Made by a program: the position numbers and the translations under genes
Assembly: GCF_021018805.1 (NCBI RefSeq)
Contig: NC_086253.1
Span: 35,837,583 to 35,901,582, forward strand
Reading direction: 5' to 3'
Source: Prinia subflava
Taxonomy: Eukaryota > Chordata > Aves > Passeriformes > Cisticolidae
Length of the DNA stretch: 64,000 bases
Notes under the pieces: generated by a model
What the model was told of the DNA's origin: nothing
Database searches by the model: none
What the model saw: the letters and a program-made list of their open reading frames with translations, nothing else
Shown: positions 50,255 to 62,263 of the stretch, in pieces
Numbering within the stretch: the stretch's first letter is position 1
Layout: every line of letters starts with the position of its first letter

Positions 50255-53200
50255 AGTATTTTCAAAACCTGAATGATTCCTTACAATTAGATAACAAATA
50301 TGGAATTGTTTGACTACAGAAGACCACAAGTTGGCATAAAAATGACCCCAGAAAATCTATTTCAGGAACTCCCAAAGGAGTAAAATAGCTTTATATTTGC
50401 TGACTTTTCAGTTTCATTCTGTCGTGGAATGCCCTTGTCAGCACACACCTCCTTTATGCTTATTGTTAGACATATGTGCAAATGCTGATGAAAAACCTGC
50501 TGATGAAGATGGCCTTTTGAAGAATTCATACTATTCAAGATTTTCTGAAAGTGTTTAAGTTTTCATTTTCCCTGTCTGACAGTTTGTTGAAAACTCTTGT
50601 GAGGTAAAGTCCAGAACTGAGATTTAGGGGTGATATAAGTGGCATTTCAAGATTCAAGGGATATCTTCTATGCCAAGAAAGAAGGAGAGCACATTGAGGG
50701 CTATTAGGAGTGTGAAATATTATTTTGAGAGTCAGCCAAAGACCACTGTATAATAACCTGGATTCTAGGATTTATTACATTGGATGACTTGAACTCTGCC
50801 CACAGGCAGGCGGGGTAAAATAGGTCATGAAAGGGAGTCAGAGAGACCACTGCTTGAAAGAAATAAAAATGAGACATGATCCATTCTGTACATAAAGAAA
50901 GTCAGAGCAAATTAGAGATTTATTGGAGAGAACAGTGTTCCTGTCCATGCCCCCTAGGTAAAGCTATTTAGTACATGATACAGTTTGACAACCTGGCACA
51001 TGTGATTGCAAATTAGAGGCAGCCCATTCACCTGAAGTTCAGGCTGCTGAAACATTCCTGTGACAACCAACATCTAAAATTCCTTGTTCCAGTGAGACAC
51101 CTTTCTGGTGTCCTCAGTAAACACACCATCATACTCTAATAAACTTATTTCTAATACAAAACTTTGTATTAGAGGTGAGATGTGTGTGAGATTTAACCCT
51201 CTGAGCTTCTGATTATCCTGAAATGATCTGATAACTAACTTTTGAGGTGCTTTGCTCAGGTTTGGATACATGAGGCAAGGAAAGAAAAAGTGCGAGGTAC
51301 AATGTGTAAAACATATTTGCACCATGGTATCTTCTTAATCCTAGAAAGACTTGTTAGACTGCCTCAGTAAAAGAAATATGTGCTCCTAGTACTGTAAGTG
51401 TTGGGCATTAGGACCAGTATCATAATGGGACTTCTGCCTCAAGTTACAGAAAACAGAATAAAGCACCTTTCTGCACTACCTGTCCAAACAACCACAGCAG
51501 ACATCATTTCTGTGTGAATACTCGGAGAGAAACACCTCCTCCTCCCAGATAACACGCTGCAGGTTCATCTTGCCTCCTTAACAAGTAAGGTGAGGCATAC
51601 TCACTAGCTAGTGTGAGTAGCACAGGATTTGGGTATGTTTGGCGAAACCTACTTATTTCCTGCTGAGGGCTGGAAATAAGTGATCAAGAGGATCACTGGG
51701 TCCTACTAACACAAAATTTTAGGTGTCTGACTTCTGATCCTTTCATGACAAAATATGTGGATTTTAAATTTTTTTTACTTGACTCACTTTTTAAAACTAA
51801 CCACTTCTAGAAATAAATTACTAAAATACTCAAACAATACTAATTGCAATATTATATGCTATTTGCAGTGGATAATTTTACAGGTTTAGCTAAGGAATTG
51901 GATGCTATGATAATAGTATGTCTTTAACTGTAAGAATAAAACCACTTATTATTTTCCTGAGAATTACTGGGACTAGATTTTGGGCTCTTCCAGTCTTTGA
52001 AAGTCACTGGTTTTTAAGTTTTGTATTTTTGATATAATTTGGTTTTAAATTAAACCATCAGAGGCTAAACTGTTTTTTGCAGATGGTGTTCAATAACCAT
52101 ACTAAGTTAAGAAATCAATATATACAATAAATATCACATCTGTAGCTTCCAGAGACATTTGCTGAAGAATTAAATACCAATTACAAGGTATTCTTCACAG
52201 ATATTTTTCATAAAAATTCCTGAAGGTGCTAGTGATGAATAAATGCCTTAGGTTAAATATTTAGGAAAGCAGGTTTCTCAGAGAACAAGTGCATCATGCT
52301 CTAGACAAGAGTAAGACCAAATGAATAGATTCAGCAAAAATTAGATCAATATTTGATCTGGCACTAAAAAAAACTATACATACTTTGCTATGAGAAGAGG
52401 AGAACAATGCCACCATTTCAAATTAAGTGCCGGGTTTTTTCCCTGTAAATTATTCACAAAAACACAGTTAAGATTTCATACAAAGCATGAATATACTTTC
52501 TCAAAAGGCGCTTTTTTTTGACATCTATCAGTTAACATTATCCGTTTAGCTGTCTTGTAAATTTTAAAAGGATTTTCTTCAAAATGAGTCTGTTGAATAA
52601 TGTAGATATGAGATAGATGTCAATGTGGATGATGAAATTAAAAAGCCCAGACTTTGGGGCTTGGGAAATAAAAGATGAAAATAAGAATGATTTTTGATGC
52701 TTACATTTGTTTCCAATACCTGCAGTCACAAAATGGAAGGATGTAACAGATGCTAATTAACCACGAAGACAAAAATAATAACACAAATGTTGATAACTGT
52801 CCATGGAAGCAAAAGGTCAACTGAGATGACAGAATTAATCAAGATTAGCCACTTATTTCTGTTTTGTGATAGGACAAAATATATATACTTAATGAAAACA
52901 ATGTTTTCCTATCATTGTTAAAATGTCAAGAACTCTGTTGCACTTTGATACCTTCTTTTCCAAATGTCTCTCACATTAATTTTTCTACAGATAAGAGAAC
53001 AGTATGGCAACCAAGCTGACAATTTTGTGCAACTTTTTACATGTACTACATAAAATTATACTTGAACTTGGTTTTTGCTGTAATAGAGAGAAAATTACTC
53101 AAGGTTTAAAAGATATCTGTGTATAGATAAAGGAATATAATTTTATTGTACTTATAGTAAATTACTTCTGAGGATGTTAAAGTTCTCCCTTACCAATTCC

Positions 53201-54664
53201 TACTCTTACTGAGTCCTTCAATGTACTAGGAAGAATAACATTCCCAACTTCTGGGTATTAATCTGAGAAGTGGATGGATTAAAAAGTTATTTCTTCTCAA
53301 AACTTCCTGTGCATAAAAAAGTGCACATTTTTTTCTATAAGAAACATATATTTGTTTTTAGAGGGTGCACAGGAATCATATGTTCACATTTTCCCAACTA
53401 TTTAATAATTTAGAAAATATATCTAACATAGCTTCTCAGTTCCATCTGTAGGGATGAGTTCCAAGAATTTTTGGTGCATTGTTAGAAATCATCATGTGGT
53501 TAGATCCTTTCTGTTTAACAGAGATTCTTAAAGATATGATGAGAGGTTAATCTATTTTTCGTAGTCCTTATTGTAAGCCTATACTTTTTATTACTTATAT
53601 AGGGATCTAACAGATCCAATCATCCGATATAACAGTTTCAATAATTTTATTTTTGTCTCACAATGGGATTTTTGTATGTTTACTATTTTTCTTATGACCC
53701 CCTGCATGTTCATTTCCCTGACAGGGATCAGTACCCCATCAATAACGTGGAAGGAAAAAGGCAGGAGCAGCTATAGAAAAAAACCCTTCATTGATCATAA
53801 CATGAGACCAGAGTTACATGCTGAGAAGTTTGGGGTTGCCTAGAAAATGCCTGACTGTCCATACTCTCCTCTGAGGTTGTGCTAATACAATCAGCTCCTC
53901 ACAAGCCTTGAGTTTTTTATCTCCACTTCAAGTCATCATTTTAGATCCAGAACTGATCAGACCAGCTTTTATATTTTAACTTTTTTTACTAAGATGACTT
54001 TTAGTATGTGTAGCATTCATGGCCACAAACATTTTGTTTATACAGCTGTCCTCGTTACTATTACCATGAGAGATATTTGACCATAAAGGATGGAAACTCT
54101 TAAGACCTAAAGAATATGTAGACTGTTGCCAGGCTGCATAAAGTAGAAATTCTCTTATCCATGGTAACACTGTTGTGGTGATAGGGGCTGAGGCAGGGCT
54201 AGTGTTCAACCTATACTTTCATGTAATACTCCACCTACATAGCTGTTTGCAGAATTCAGAATTTGGATTCCAGATCTAAATATTTGATCGGATTACTGAA
54301 CTATTCTAAGTTCAGAGAAATTATGTCTATAAATAAAATACTGATAGCAGCTACCATACTTAAAACAATTTAGACAGTTAGTAAGGCTGATGTGAGGGTG
54401 CAGATCCAACACAAATGTCTCCCTGATTAACAAAAGTAGATCTACCGCAATTAGCACAATATAATAGTTAGCAGAGTCTGTGCCAAATTTCTTTCACATA
54501 GACAAATATAGGGAAAATTTGTGCACCACCATCTCAGAATCACCTGGTCATGTTTTCAGTCCCTTATAAGCCTATTTACTGAGTATTGTCATAATCCTCT
54601 TCTCCATTTCTCTGTAGGTATAGTTGTTCAGTAAAAGCTGTTTTACAATATATTGGTTTCCTTC

Positions 54665-54686
54665 TTTTTTTTTTTTTTTTTTTTTT
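54665..54686. repeat. Poly-T run, 22 bases
   Basis: An uninterrupted 22-T run is followed by CCCC. No retrocopy body is evident on the minus strand next to it. Confidence 0.9.
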
Positions 54687-55696
54687 CCCCTTTTGGGTCT
54701 TCTACTTTTATCTACTTGTCTATTATACATAGCCTGAGAAAACAAACAGTTATTTTGGTAATTAATGCCTCTGAGCCTTCTCCATAGAATAAAAGATTAA
54801 GAAAGATCTACCTACCAATGAATCACTTCAGTTTCCAGACCTTTAGTGACACTACAATTTTTTGTTTTATATATGTGTGTATTTGTGAAGTAAGTGTTGA
54901 CGTTATCATACGTTATCATTTTTCGTGGTCTATCAAGCTTCTGTGCAAGTAGTGCCAGTATGGAATCTGATTCCTAAAGTGATTAATGTAAGAGTAGTTC
55001 TTAGCAGTTCTTAGGCTTTTTTCTTTAGGGATTCCAGTCAGAAAATATTCTCCTGGTATATCTTTTGATTTTATTTTTAGAAGAAGTTTTGAATCAAAAT
55101 AGTATATTTTATCTGAACTGTCAATCCTGTCACCCCAAACATGCAAAATAGTCCACTATTGAAAAACCCAGACAAAGAAATTTACCCAAATAGAAACATG
55201 TTGCTCATCAACAAAGAAAAAATAATACTGGACCAATGCAGGCAGTTAACTTGCATTATAATCAATTCTGCAAGTGAGAGTGAATATTAGATTGGATGTT
55301 TAAAATGTGTATTTATTGAACGACCCAAGTTAAATATCTCAGAGTAGCATTCACATTACCCTGTATGCTTAGAATAAGGTGTCTCAAATAAATAATATGG
55401 AATGTCTCACAGAGAAGAATATATAACACCTTCTCTGTCTTTTGAACTTTGGCTGTTAAGTAGCAGTTTGAATTGTGTATCCCTTTTCAAGTTTCTTTCT
55501 TTGCTTATGCCAAAAATACTTATTTCTTAATGCTCTTTGACAGGCTATCTGAAGGAAAGGAAAAGATTCTGTCTATTTTTGTGTATCATCCAAAGTGTTG
55601 ATGCATTCCAGAATTACTCTCATTCTCATCTCAAAGAAAAATCATTATTTATGTTCCTGATTTTTGGATGGACAAATATAAACAAGTATTTCCAAA

Positions 55697-55768
55697 TCCC
55701 CTATTTTCCATTCATGTACCTGTGGGTGTTTATCCCCTATTTTCCATTCATGTACCTGTGGGTGTTTA
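55697..55768. repeat. Perfect 36-bp tandem duplication
   Basis: Two identical 36-bp copies lie head to tail (55697-55732 and 55733-55768). The identity indicates a recent event. The period keeps frame, so a 120-codon plus-strand opening (55537-55899) shows IPYFPFMYLWVF twice. That frame has no recognised domain or supporting context, and I do not call it a gene. Confidence 0.95.
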
Positions 55769-56199
55769 TGAAGGTATCCAAGTGCAGACTGCATTTCATG
55801 ATGGATACTGTTCTGGGATATACTAGATACATGATTTTATTATGTATTCATCTTATAAATTCCATCATCTGTTTCATGGGCAAGCATTTTCATAATTAAT
55901 TTCACATGCAAAGGTCAAAGCTTTTTCTCATTCAGCTATCCAGGTAACCATGCTGTGGTTGTGGGGTGTTATTTATTAAATTTAAAAAGAGTAAGTGAAT
56001 AATTCTTGTCCCCATCTTTGATTTACTTTATGGTTAAAGCCCTCAATGAAAAGTGAATTTGAATTTAAGTATCTATGAGAAATGGTAAAATTACAGTTTA
56101 GGGTAAACCCAGTCTCAGCTTTTCACATTCAAGCTTGTCAGTTGTAAACAAGATTCAAGCAAAAGCTGTCTCACTACATGCTAGGTTTGTTTTCCCATA

Positions 56200-56990
56200 T
56201 CTAGACCCCTGATATCACATGTTCTTTCTGCCAGTCCTTCCTCCTCACACTCTTTCCTTGCTATATTGTGGGTCCCTCCCATGGAAGCCAGTCCTTCACA
56301 AACCTCTCCTTCCCACAGGCTGCATTTATTCACAAACTACTCCAGCATGTGTCCCTTCCATGGCGTGCAGCTCTTCTAGATCAAACTGCTCCAGCGTGGG
56401 TCCCCTCTAGAGTCACAATGTCGGTCCCTTTCCACGGGCTGCCATCCTTCAAGGACAGCCTGCTCCAGTGTGGTCCCTTACAACGTCACACATCCCATCA
56501 GGAAACCTGCTCCTTGCCAGGAGCCTGCTGCAGTGGGAGCCTCCCCGCCAGGCTCCTGGTGGATCTCTGCATCCCGTGCTCCTCCATGGGCTACAGGGGC
56601 AGAGCTGCCTCACCTTGGGCTGCACCACGGGCTGCAGGGAATCTCAGCTCCCAAGCCTGAGCCTTCTCTGACAGTGGAGTCAGGCCTAAGCTGACACATG
56701 CAGAAGTAGCTATTCCTGTCACATATGCTCACTCTATTTTCTGTCTGCAATTACTTCTGGACAATAACTTTGTTTTTCTTCTTAAACATGTCCCAGAGGT
56801 GCTGCTGTCTTTTCTGAATGACTCGCCCTTGGCCAGCAGTGGCAGTCTCTGCTGGCCAAGGCCAACTCTGCCAGAGCTGGCTGGCATTGGCTCTGTTGGG
56901 CATGGGGGAAGCTTCTGGCAGCTCGCCCAGAAGTCACTCCTGTCGCCAGGTCTGCTACGCAACATTGACACAAAAGAAATGTACAATACA
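56200..56990 (-). mobile_element. Avian ERVL-like LTR fragment, minus strand
   Basis: Read on the minus strand from 56990, the sequence begins TGTATTGTAC. It passes through words I recall from a common avian ERVL-type LTR: GGGGGAAGCTTC, GAGCCAATGCCAGCC, GCACCTCTGGGACATG, then AGAAGAAAAAC and TGCAATTAC. It then enters a GC-rich zone built of decayed units around the phrase (A/G)CCCACGCTGGAGCAG, read antisense as CTGCTCCAGCGTGGGT. Recognition fades near 56200 at GAGTGTGAGGAGGAAGGACT, so the 3' third with the polyadenylation signal is missing or decayed. No target-site duplication could be identified. Open frames of 60-130 codons in both directions here come from the GC-rich repeat. The exact family name is uncertain. 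Confidence 0.75.
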
Positions 56991-57464
56991 TTAAGAAATA
57001 CACTTTATTCCACTGAAGACTTTTCCCCGTGATGATACAGAGAATAGTTGGCATATAAGGAACAAACTGTCACAGAACATTTTCTCATAAAGTTGGTCAA
57101 AATATATTTTTCCTCTTACTCAAAATATTAGCTTGGTCAAGATATCTCACCAAGGTTTAGTCAGTCAGTCATTTATTGTAAATTTTAATCACAGGACAAC
57201 TGTCAAAATTATTTCATTTTAAACTTAAAGTCTCTATGAATGTCCAGTAATTCCAATGTAAATCATCATGTTTATTTGGTTTAAAAAACAGACTAAGCTG
57301 CCCTGTGTATAGGTGAATTTACACTGGAGATTTTACCAGTGTAATTATTAAATAAAAAAATCACATACCATCCAATTATTATTCTGCTAGTGAACATTTT
57401 CTATATAGATCAGACTTAATTCATTTTATTGGCAAGTGGAGCAAAGAAGTCAGCTCTACCTGTT
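56991..57464. other. AT-rich spacer, nothing recognised
   Basis: About 470 bases of AT-rich DNA lie between the LTR fragment and the old CR1. I see no gene or repeat in it. Confidence 0.65.
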
Positions 57465-59160
57465 GTTATAGATTCATGGACTGCAGCCATAAAGGTCCAT
57501 TTAATCATCCAGCATATTTTTTTGTGTAACAAAACACTTGAAATTAATTCCTGCTTGAGTTAGAACAGCATGGGGGAACCAACCTGCATTTAAGAATTTC
57601 AGAATAACAAATGCTTACCACTTGAGTAAAATATGCCTTATGCTACTCTTAAAACTATTTTATTTATAATTTGAATATCTCTAGCTTCAGCTACAGGCCA
57701 TCTGACATTATTATGTAATTTTTCTGATAGATGGAAGAAACTTCTATTGCAAATCAACTGTTCCATTTAATTATAAAACCAAGTTACTAACAAACTTATT
57801 CTCCACTTCTTTCTCTATTTCTGCTGTTCTCCTTTTAACCTGTTCCATTTCAGACATGTTTGATGGGAACTCCAAAACTAGGTGTTACTAACATAAAATT
57901 ACAGCAGTCCTAGATAAGAAAGTTTGGAGATTTTCCAGAAATATCAGACCACAGTAGTTTTATTTATGAATTTACAGATTGCATTATTCCTAGGAGTTAC
58001 AGCATAACAGTCAATGTATCTTCTCAACTAATTATTCAAATTACTAAAAGAATTTCTCAGACCTCTGCTTTGCATGATAGTGCCCACCCTGCTGCAAATA
58101 AAGCCTAATTTTTCCTTTGTATATTTTTACTGTATGTTTAGATGTAATTAACTTTTTTCATTGGGTAAACCAAAGCTTATTGAAAGACAGACCACATAAT
58201 ATCAGTAACTGGTCTCACTCAACTATTTCAACCACATTGCTCTTAGCATGTTCAGTGAGGAGTAATGCTTCCCTACCAGACCTAGGTAACAAAAACCAGC
58301 AAAAAACCCCTATCAAATCTGATAGTATCCTGCTAGAAATTTAACTACTAAAAATTTTTCAACTCTCAGTTAAAACTTTCTACCTAGAGAGTTTTACATC
58401 TATTTATTGGGTGTGAGACTGATTTTGTGGCATCATTTTTTACTAGACACGGTGTGGTGTCATGTGTGGTGCAATGGGTGTATTTCATCAATCCCATTTT
58501 AATTTTTAACAAAAACTGTAGTGTTGAAAAAGTTATCAAGCCAGTTTGATGAGATTTATTTTCCATAAACACATTTTGACTGGCATTAATTATATTTACC
58601 TCCCTCATTTCTTTATTAATCAAGTGTTCTCTCAGCCTCTTTCCATTACTTTGTCTGAGATCAATGTCAGACTGACAGGCCTAGCATCACCCAGGTCAAC
58701 CAACTCACCTTTCTTGAATGTTATCACAATATCATCTTTCTTTCAGTCTCTGGAGAACTGCCCCAGTGTTACAAAACTTACAGAAAATCAATGTTAATAG
58801 TGCAGAATATTCATTGGTCAGATATTTGGCAGCAAGTTAAGTAAACTCTCTGATTAAAACTCATTAAACTTTAGCACAGGCTGTGCAACATTAACCCAAT
58901 AAACAAGGAAGAAAGAGCATATATTTTTTCAAGTAATCAAAATACATCTGAAATTTTCATAAGAACAAAAAAACATAAATGTGAGTATTAATGGTAACAC
59001 TTGCAATTATAATTATAATTGTTTCTGACACATACAAAACCTCCTCATTTTTAGCCTTATATTGGCTACATTTCTCCATGTGTAGTCTTGATTTTCTTTC
59101 AAATTCTTAGCTTCTGATTTGTATTCTTCCATTTGTAACACAGAGATGTCTCAATTAATA
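57465..59160 (-). mobile_element. Ancient CR1 LINE (amniote-type), minus strand, heavily decayed
   Basis: Three blocks match the antisense of the old CR1 type abundant in turtles and crocodilians. Block 1 (57465-57745) is its 3' end, starting ATAGATTCATGGACTGCAG, with AATTCCTGCTTGAGTTAGA and TCTAGCTTCAGCTACAGGCC. Block 2 (about 58440-58850) is RT sequence: ATTTTCCATAAACACATTTT, GACTGGCATTAATTATATTT and ATGTCAGACTGACAGGCCTA. On the minus strand this last part reads FKKG...GDARPVSLT, the RT finger motif. Block 3 (about 59040-59150) continues upstream in ORF2 with GGCTACATTTCTCCATGTGT and TTAGCTTCTGATTTGTATTC. The blocks are collinear with one element, while 57750-58430 is barely recognisable. 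All frames are broken. The comparison is from memory and should be confirmed by alignment. Confidence 0.82.
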
Positions 59161-59234
59161 ATTTAGAAACAGGTTTTGGAGTCTTCATATTAAAAGATTA
59201 ACAAAATAGCTGTCTATATATTGTTTAAGCTCTA

Positions 59235-59325
59235 AGTGCCCCTGCTTGATCAAGGTGTTGGACCAGTTTCCCTCCAGCAGCTCCCTCCCTACCTTAACCA
59301 CTCCCTAATTCTATGGTCACATGAA
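59235..59325 (+). mobile_element. Degraded CR1 3' tail, plus strand
   Basis: The string CCTGCTTGATCAAGGTGTTG is followed by GACCAGTTTCCCTCCAGCAG and ends CCTTAACCACTCCCTAATTC TATGG. In the same order it follows the end of avian CR1 (CTTGAGCAG.GGGTTGGAC...CCAACCTTAACCATTC). Only about 90 bases survive. It sits about 75 bases beyond the old minus-strand CR1. Confidence 0.7.
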
Positions 59326-59800
59326 GATAAAATTTAATATATTTTCCTTGTGTCAAACCTAACATTTTTTTTTGTAAGAAAGTTGCCATTTATAATTTTT
59401 TTTGATTCAATTAATATTTTAGTTTGATTCTTGAGCTATATCCAGTATTTGAAAGCTGCACTGAATTCCTCTTTCACAAGCAGAGGCTTTCCCACCAAGG
59501 CCTGCAAATTAGCAGTTGCAGAGTCAGTCACCTTCTTCAACAAAGCAATTTGATGGTCTATGTCAGTTAAATGTATTTCCAAATTAACAGACTAAATTCA
59601 TTTGTTGATTATTGCTTCTGAGCTGTAGAAGGGTATTTTTCAAAAGTGGCCTTCTTTTTTCTGCCTCCTCAGGTCTCTCAGGTACTATGAAATTTATTCA
59701 CGGGTGAACCATGAAGATAACCTTACCTGAAAAGTTTACAAAGTCACGTTTCTAGCTTTAATGCCAAGAAAAAGATGTATATTTATGTAGAGAATATCAC

Positions 59801-59836
59801 ATATAGACTATATATAAATATATATATATTTAAATA
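59801..59836. repeat. AT-rich simple repeat
   Basis: A degenerate (TA)n tract includes the run ATATATATATAT. It is an ordinary low-complexity sequence. Confidence 0.85.
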
Positions 59837-62221
59837 AAACATAGGCCATGTATTCAGTTCCTGATTAAGACAGTATGTTCAAGTCCATACACGTAGTTTT
59901 CTGCCTCTGTGCTAAACATGTAGCTGTGTTCTACCCAAAACAGCCCAACAGGCTGATGTCAGTGCTAAGAGCCTTCAGATTACTCGAGCCATCCACATAG
60001 GTCGGACATGGTATTCACAGGAAAACCATGATCTCAAGCCCCTAGAAAACATACTGAACACTGCTCTGAGGTTTTAGCTACTGTAAGCAATGGGGTCTTG
60101 TATCAACACATATCCACTGCTATCCAAGATGCTCTAAGCCATCTCTTCCTAAGGTTTTGGAAATCTATGTCGTCAAGGGTAGAGCAATGAAGACTAAAAT
60201 GAAGCTCTCAATCATCCAGGTTCTCCTTTTATGCTGCATTCTTCATTATAAAGCATTTCAACTACTTTTGAAACAGAGAAAACATTCATTTTTCTTCTCT
60301 TAAATTAATATTTATATACATTTACTTATAAATATTCCTATGGAGCAATTATAATGATTTCTAAGAATTATCAACTCCTTGAAGGAATAATTCTTAGTAA
60401 CATGTATGACTGATATTCTCTCCTTTGAACTCCAGGTGTTTTCTCTCTTGCACATTTTCCCAGTACCCAAAAAAAGGTGGTTTTGGTGGAAGAAAATTGT
60501 GCATCAAGACTGTGGCCTTTTTACTTAATAGATGTATACATACAAAAGTTATTTATATCTTTAAATTTTCAAATAAAAGTTTTTGAGTAAATTAGCAGAG
60601 TCTTTAAAGCAGCAGTTCAAGATTAATTTCTAATTTCAGCTTCCAGGAGAGGTTACTTTTTTTAGATAATGAAAACTGTCTTTTCTTATTATATGTCAAT
60701 AAGATTTTTTTTTCATATTATAATTTTGGCATTTCAAATTCAGAATTTTCTTCATATCTCCATGTTTGCATTTTAATTGGATGAGACAATCCAGCAGATT
60801 AGAACAAAAATGCCAACTTGTATTTAAAACCCTATTATTTAAAAAACTGTGAGGAACCATATGACTTTGGCATTACTGCAGTGCTGTTGTTTCACTGCAT
60901 AACCAAGACAGACAGAGTGAATTTAAAGCTATTTAGAGTATTTGACAAATACTAAAGGAAAATTGCTATATAAGCAATGTATAAATACAGTCAAGCAATT
61001 TATTTCTCATTTTCTAAGAAGCAATTTGATAAGAAAATGTTTGCAGAATTAAGTGAATGGCTGCATTATACATGTTAGTAAACAGATTGGATCATTTCCT
61101 TCTTTCTCCTTGTGATAAGCAACTTTGCACTTCCCCAGGTGTGACTTTATTGGTGTATGAATAATTCAGCTTTTTCAACTAACTTATCTCAAGAATGAGA
61201 GCTATCCTACACTTTTTCTTCCCCTATCCTGCTATGCCCTTTGTCAATTCTTCGTTATGAAGAAAATTGTTGAAATATAGACAAAAGGGAGATAAAAATT
61301 CCTCAAGGCACAGTGAGTGAGACAAAGGAATATTCAGTTTGCAGAAGTTATTCTTGATTTTTTCTTGACAGTTGTAATTGAATTAGATTTCTAGGGGAAA
61401 TAGCAAATGTTGATTAGAGAGGACAAGCAGTTTTTTACTGTTTTTGTAGCTTCAGCATACTGTATATCAGTAATATAGGAATGGGTATTATATTACCAAA
61501 TTCATTAGTTAAGGTCGACATTTAAGCTTGTCAAGTAGTCAAAATTCAGGCTGAAATTATAGCAATTCATATAAGCTATGGTTACATCATCATTCATGGA
61601 ATTTCAGTGATACAGTGTAACAGAGACCTGGAATACAGTGCATGTGCAAAAAATATTTTGAATAGATTGACTTATTTTCTGCAAAATGATAATTCAGCAA
61701 CATTGCTATGTGCAATAAAAAGGTGAGTATAAATCATTTCATGCTTAGATTTTCACGTTATTTATTTTTATTTGAATGAGGAAAACAAGGCTTTTTTCAA
61801 CATTTCAACAGTATATTCAAGTAATAAAAATCTCACAGAGTTATTATACATAGCAAAATCTTTATCTCATACAAATAATAGTTAATAGTTAATAATTTAG
61901 CTGAAAATTAGAGTTGCACCGATCCTTTTGCTCAGCTTGTGAATTTAAAATGTGTGCTTCAGGATATCAAATGCATTTGGACATATAAGGAAGCACACTG
62001 GTTTCCAGACGTGTTTTAGATAACAACTCAATGAAGCTATACTTCTGAGAAATAAGTTACGTTCTTTGCAGTCATAATAAGTTAGTCCTCTGTTTGTTAA
62101 AGCTCATTTGAAAGCTCTTTTTCTTAGTTTTTTCTGTTCTTTTGGTGATATTCTGGAGCTAAAATGTCTTCATATAAAAACTGCTAGCACTCCTTGACTT
62201 CCAAAACTCCCAAGGCCTATG

Positions 62222-62263
62222 TTATATATATATCTATATCTATATATATATATAGATATATGA
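62222..62263. repeat. (TA)n repeat with TATC interruptions
   Basis: TA dinucleotides with TATC and TAGA interruptions, arranged almost symmetrically (CTATATC / AGATATA), make the tract self-complementary. It is an ordinary microsatellite with cruciform potential. Confidence 0.9.

Larger units (their letters stand above)
42700..56199. other. AT-rich sequence, no gene seen
   Basis: This is the longest part of the window with no recognised transposon. It holds only small structures: a 10-bp hairpin at 44351-44375, three 18-bp tandem units at 45626-45679, a 19/18-bp tandem at 50218-50254, inverted repeats near 51599-51681, a 22-base poly-T at 54665-54686, and a perfect 36-bp tandem duplication at 55697-55768. 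Conserved noncoding elements could be present but cannot be recognised without alignment. Confidence 0.65.

Noticed and set aside
56219..57054. Several overlapping frames of 60-130 codons on both strands
   Set aside because: They lie in the GC-rich, internally repeated ERVL-like LTR fragment and show no protein domain.
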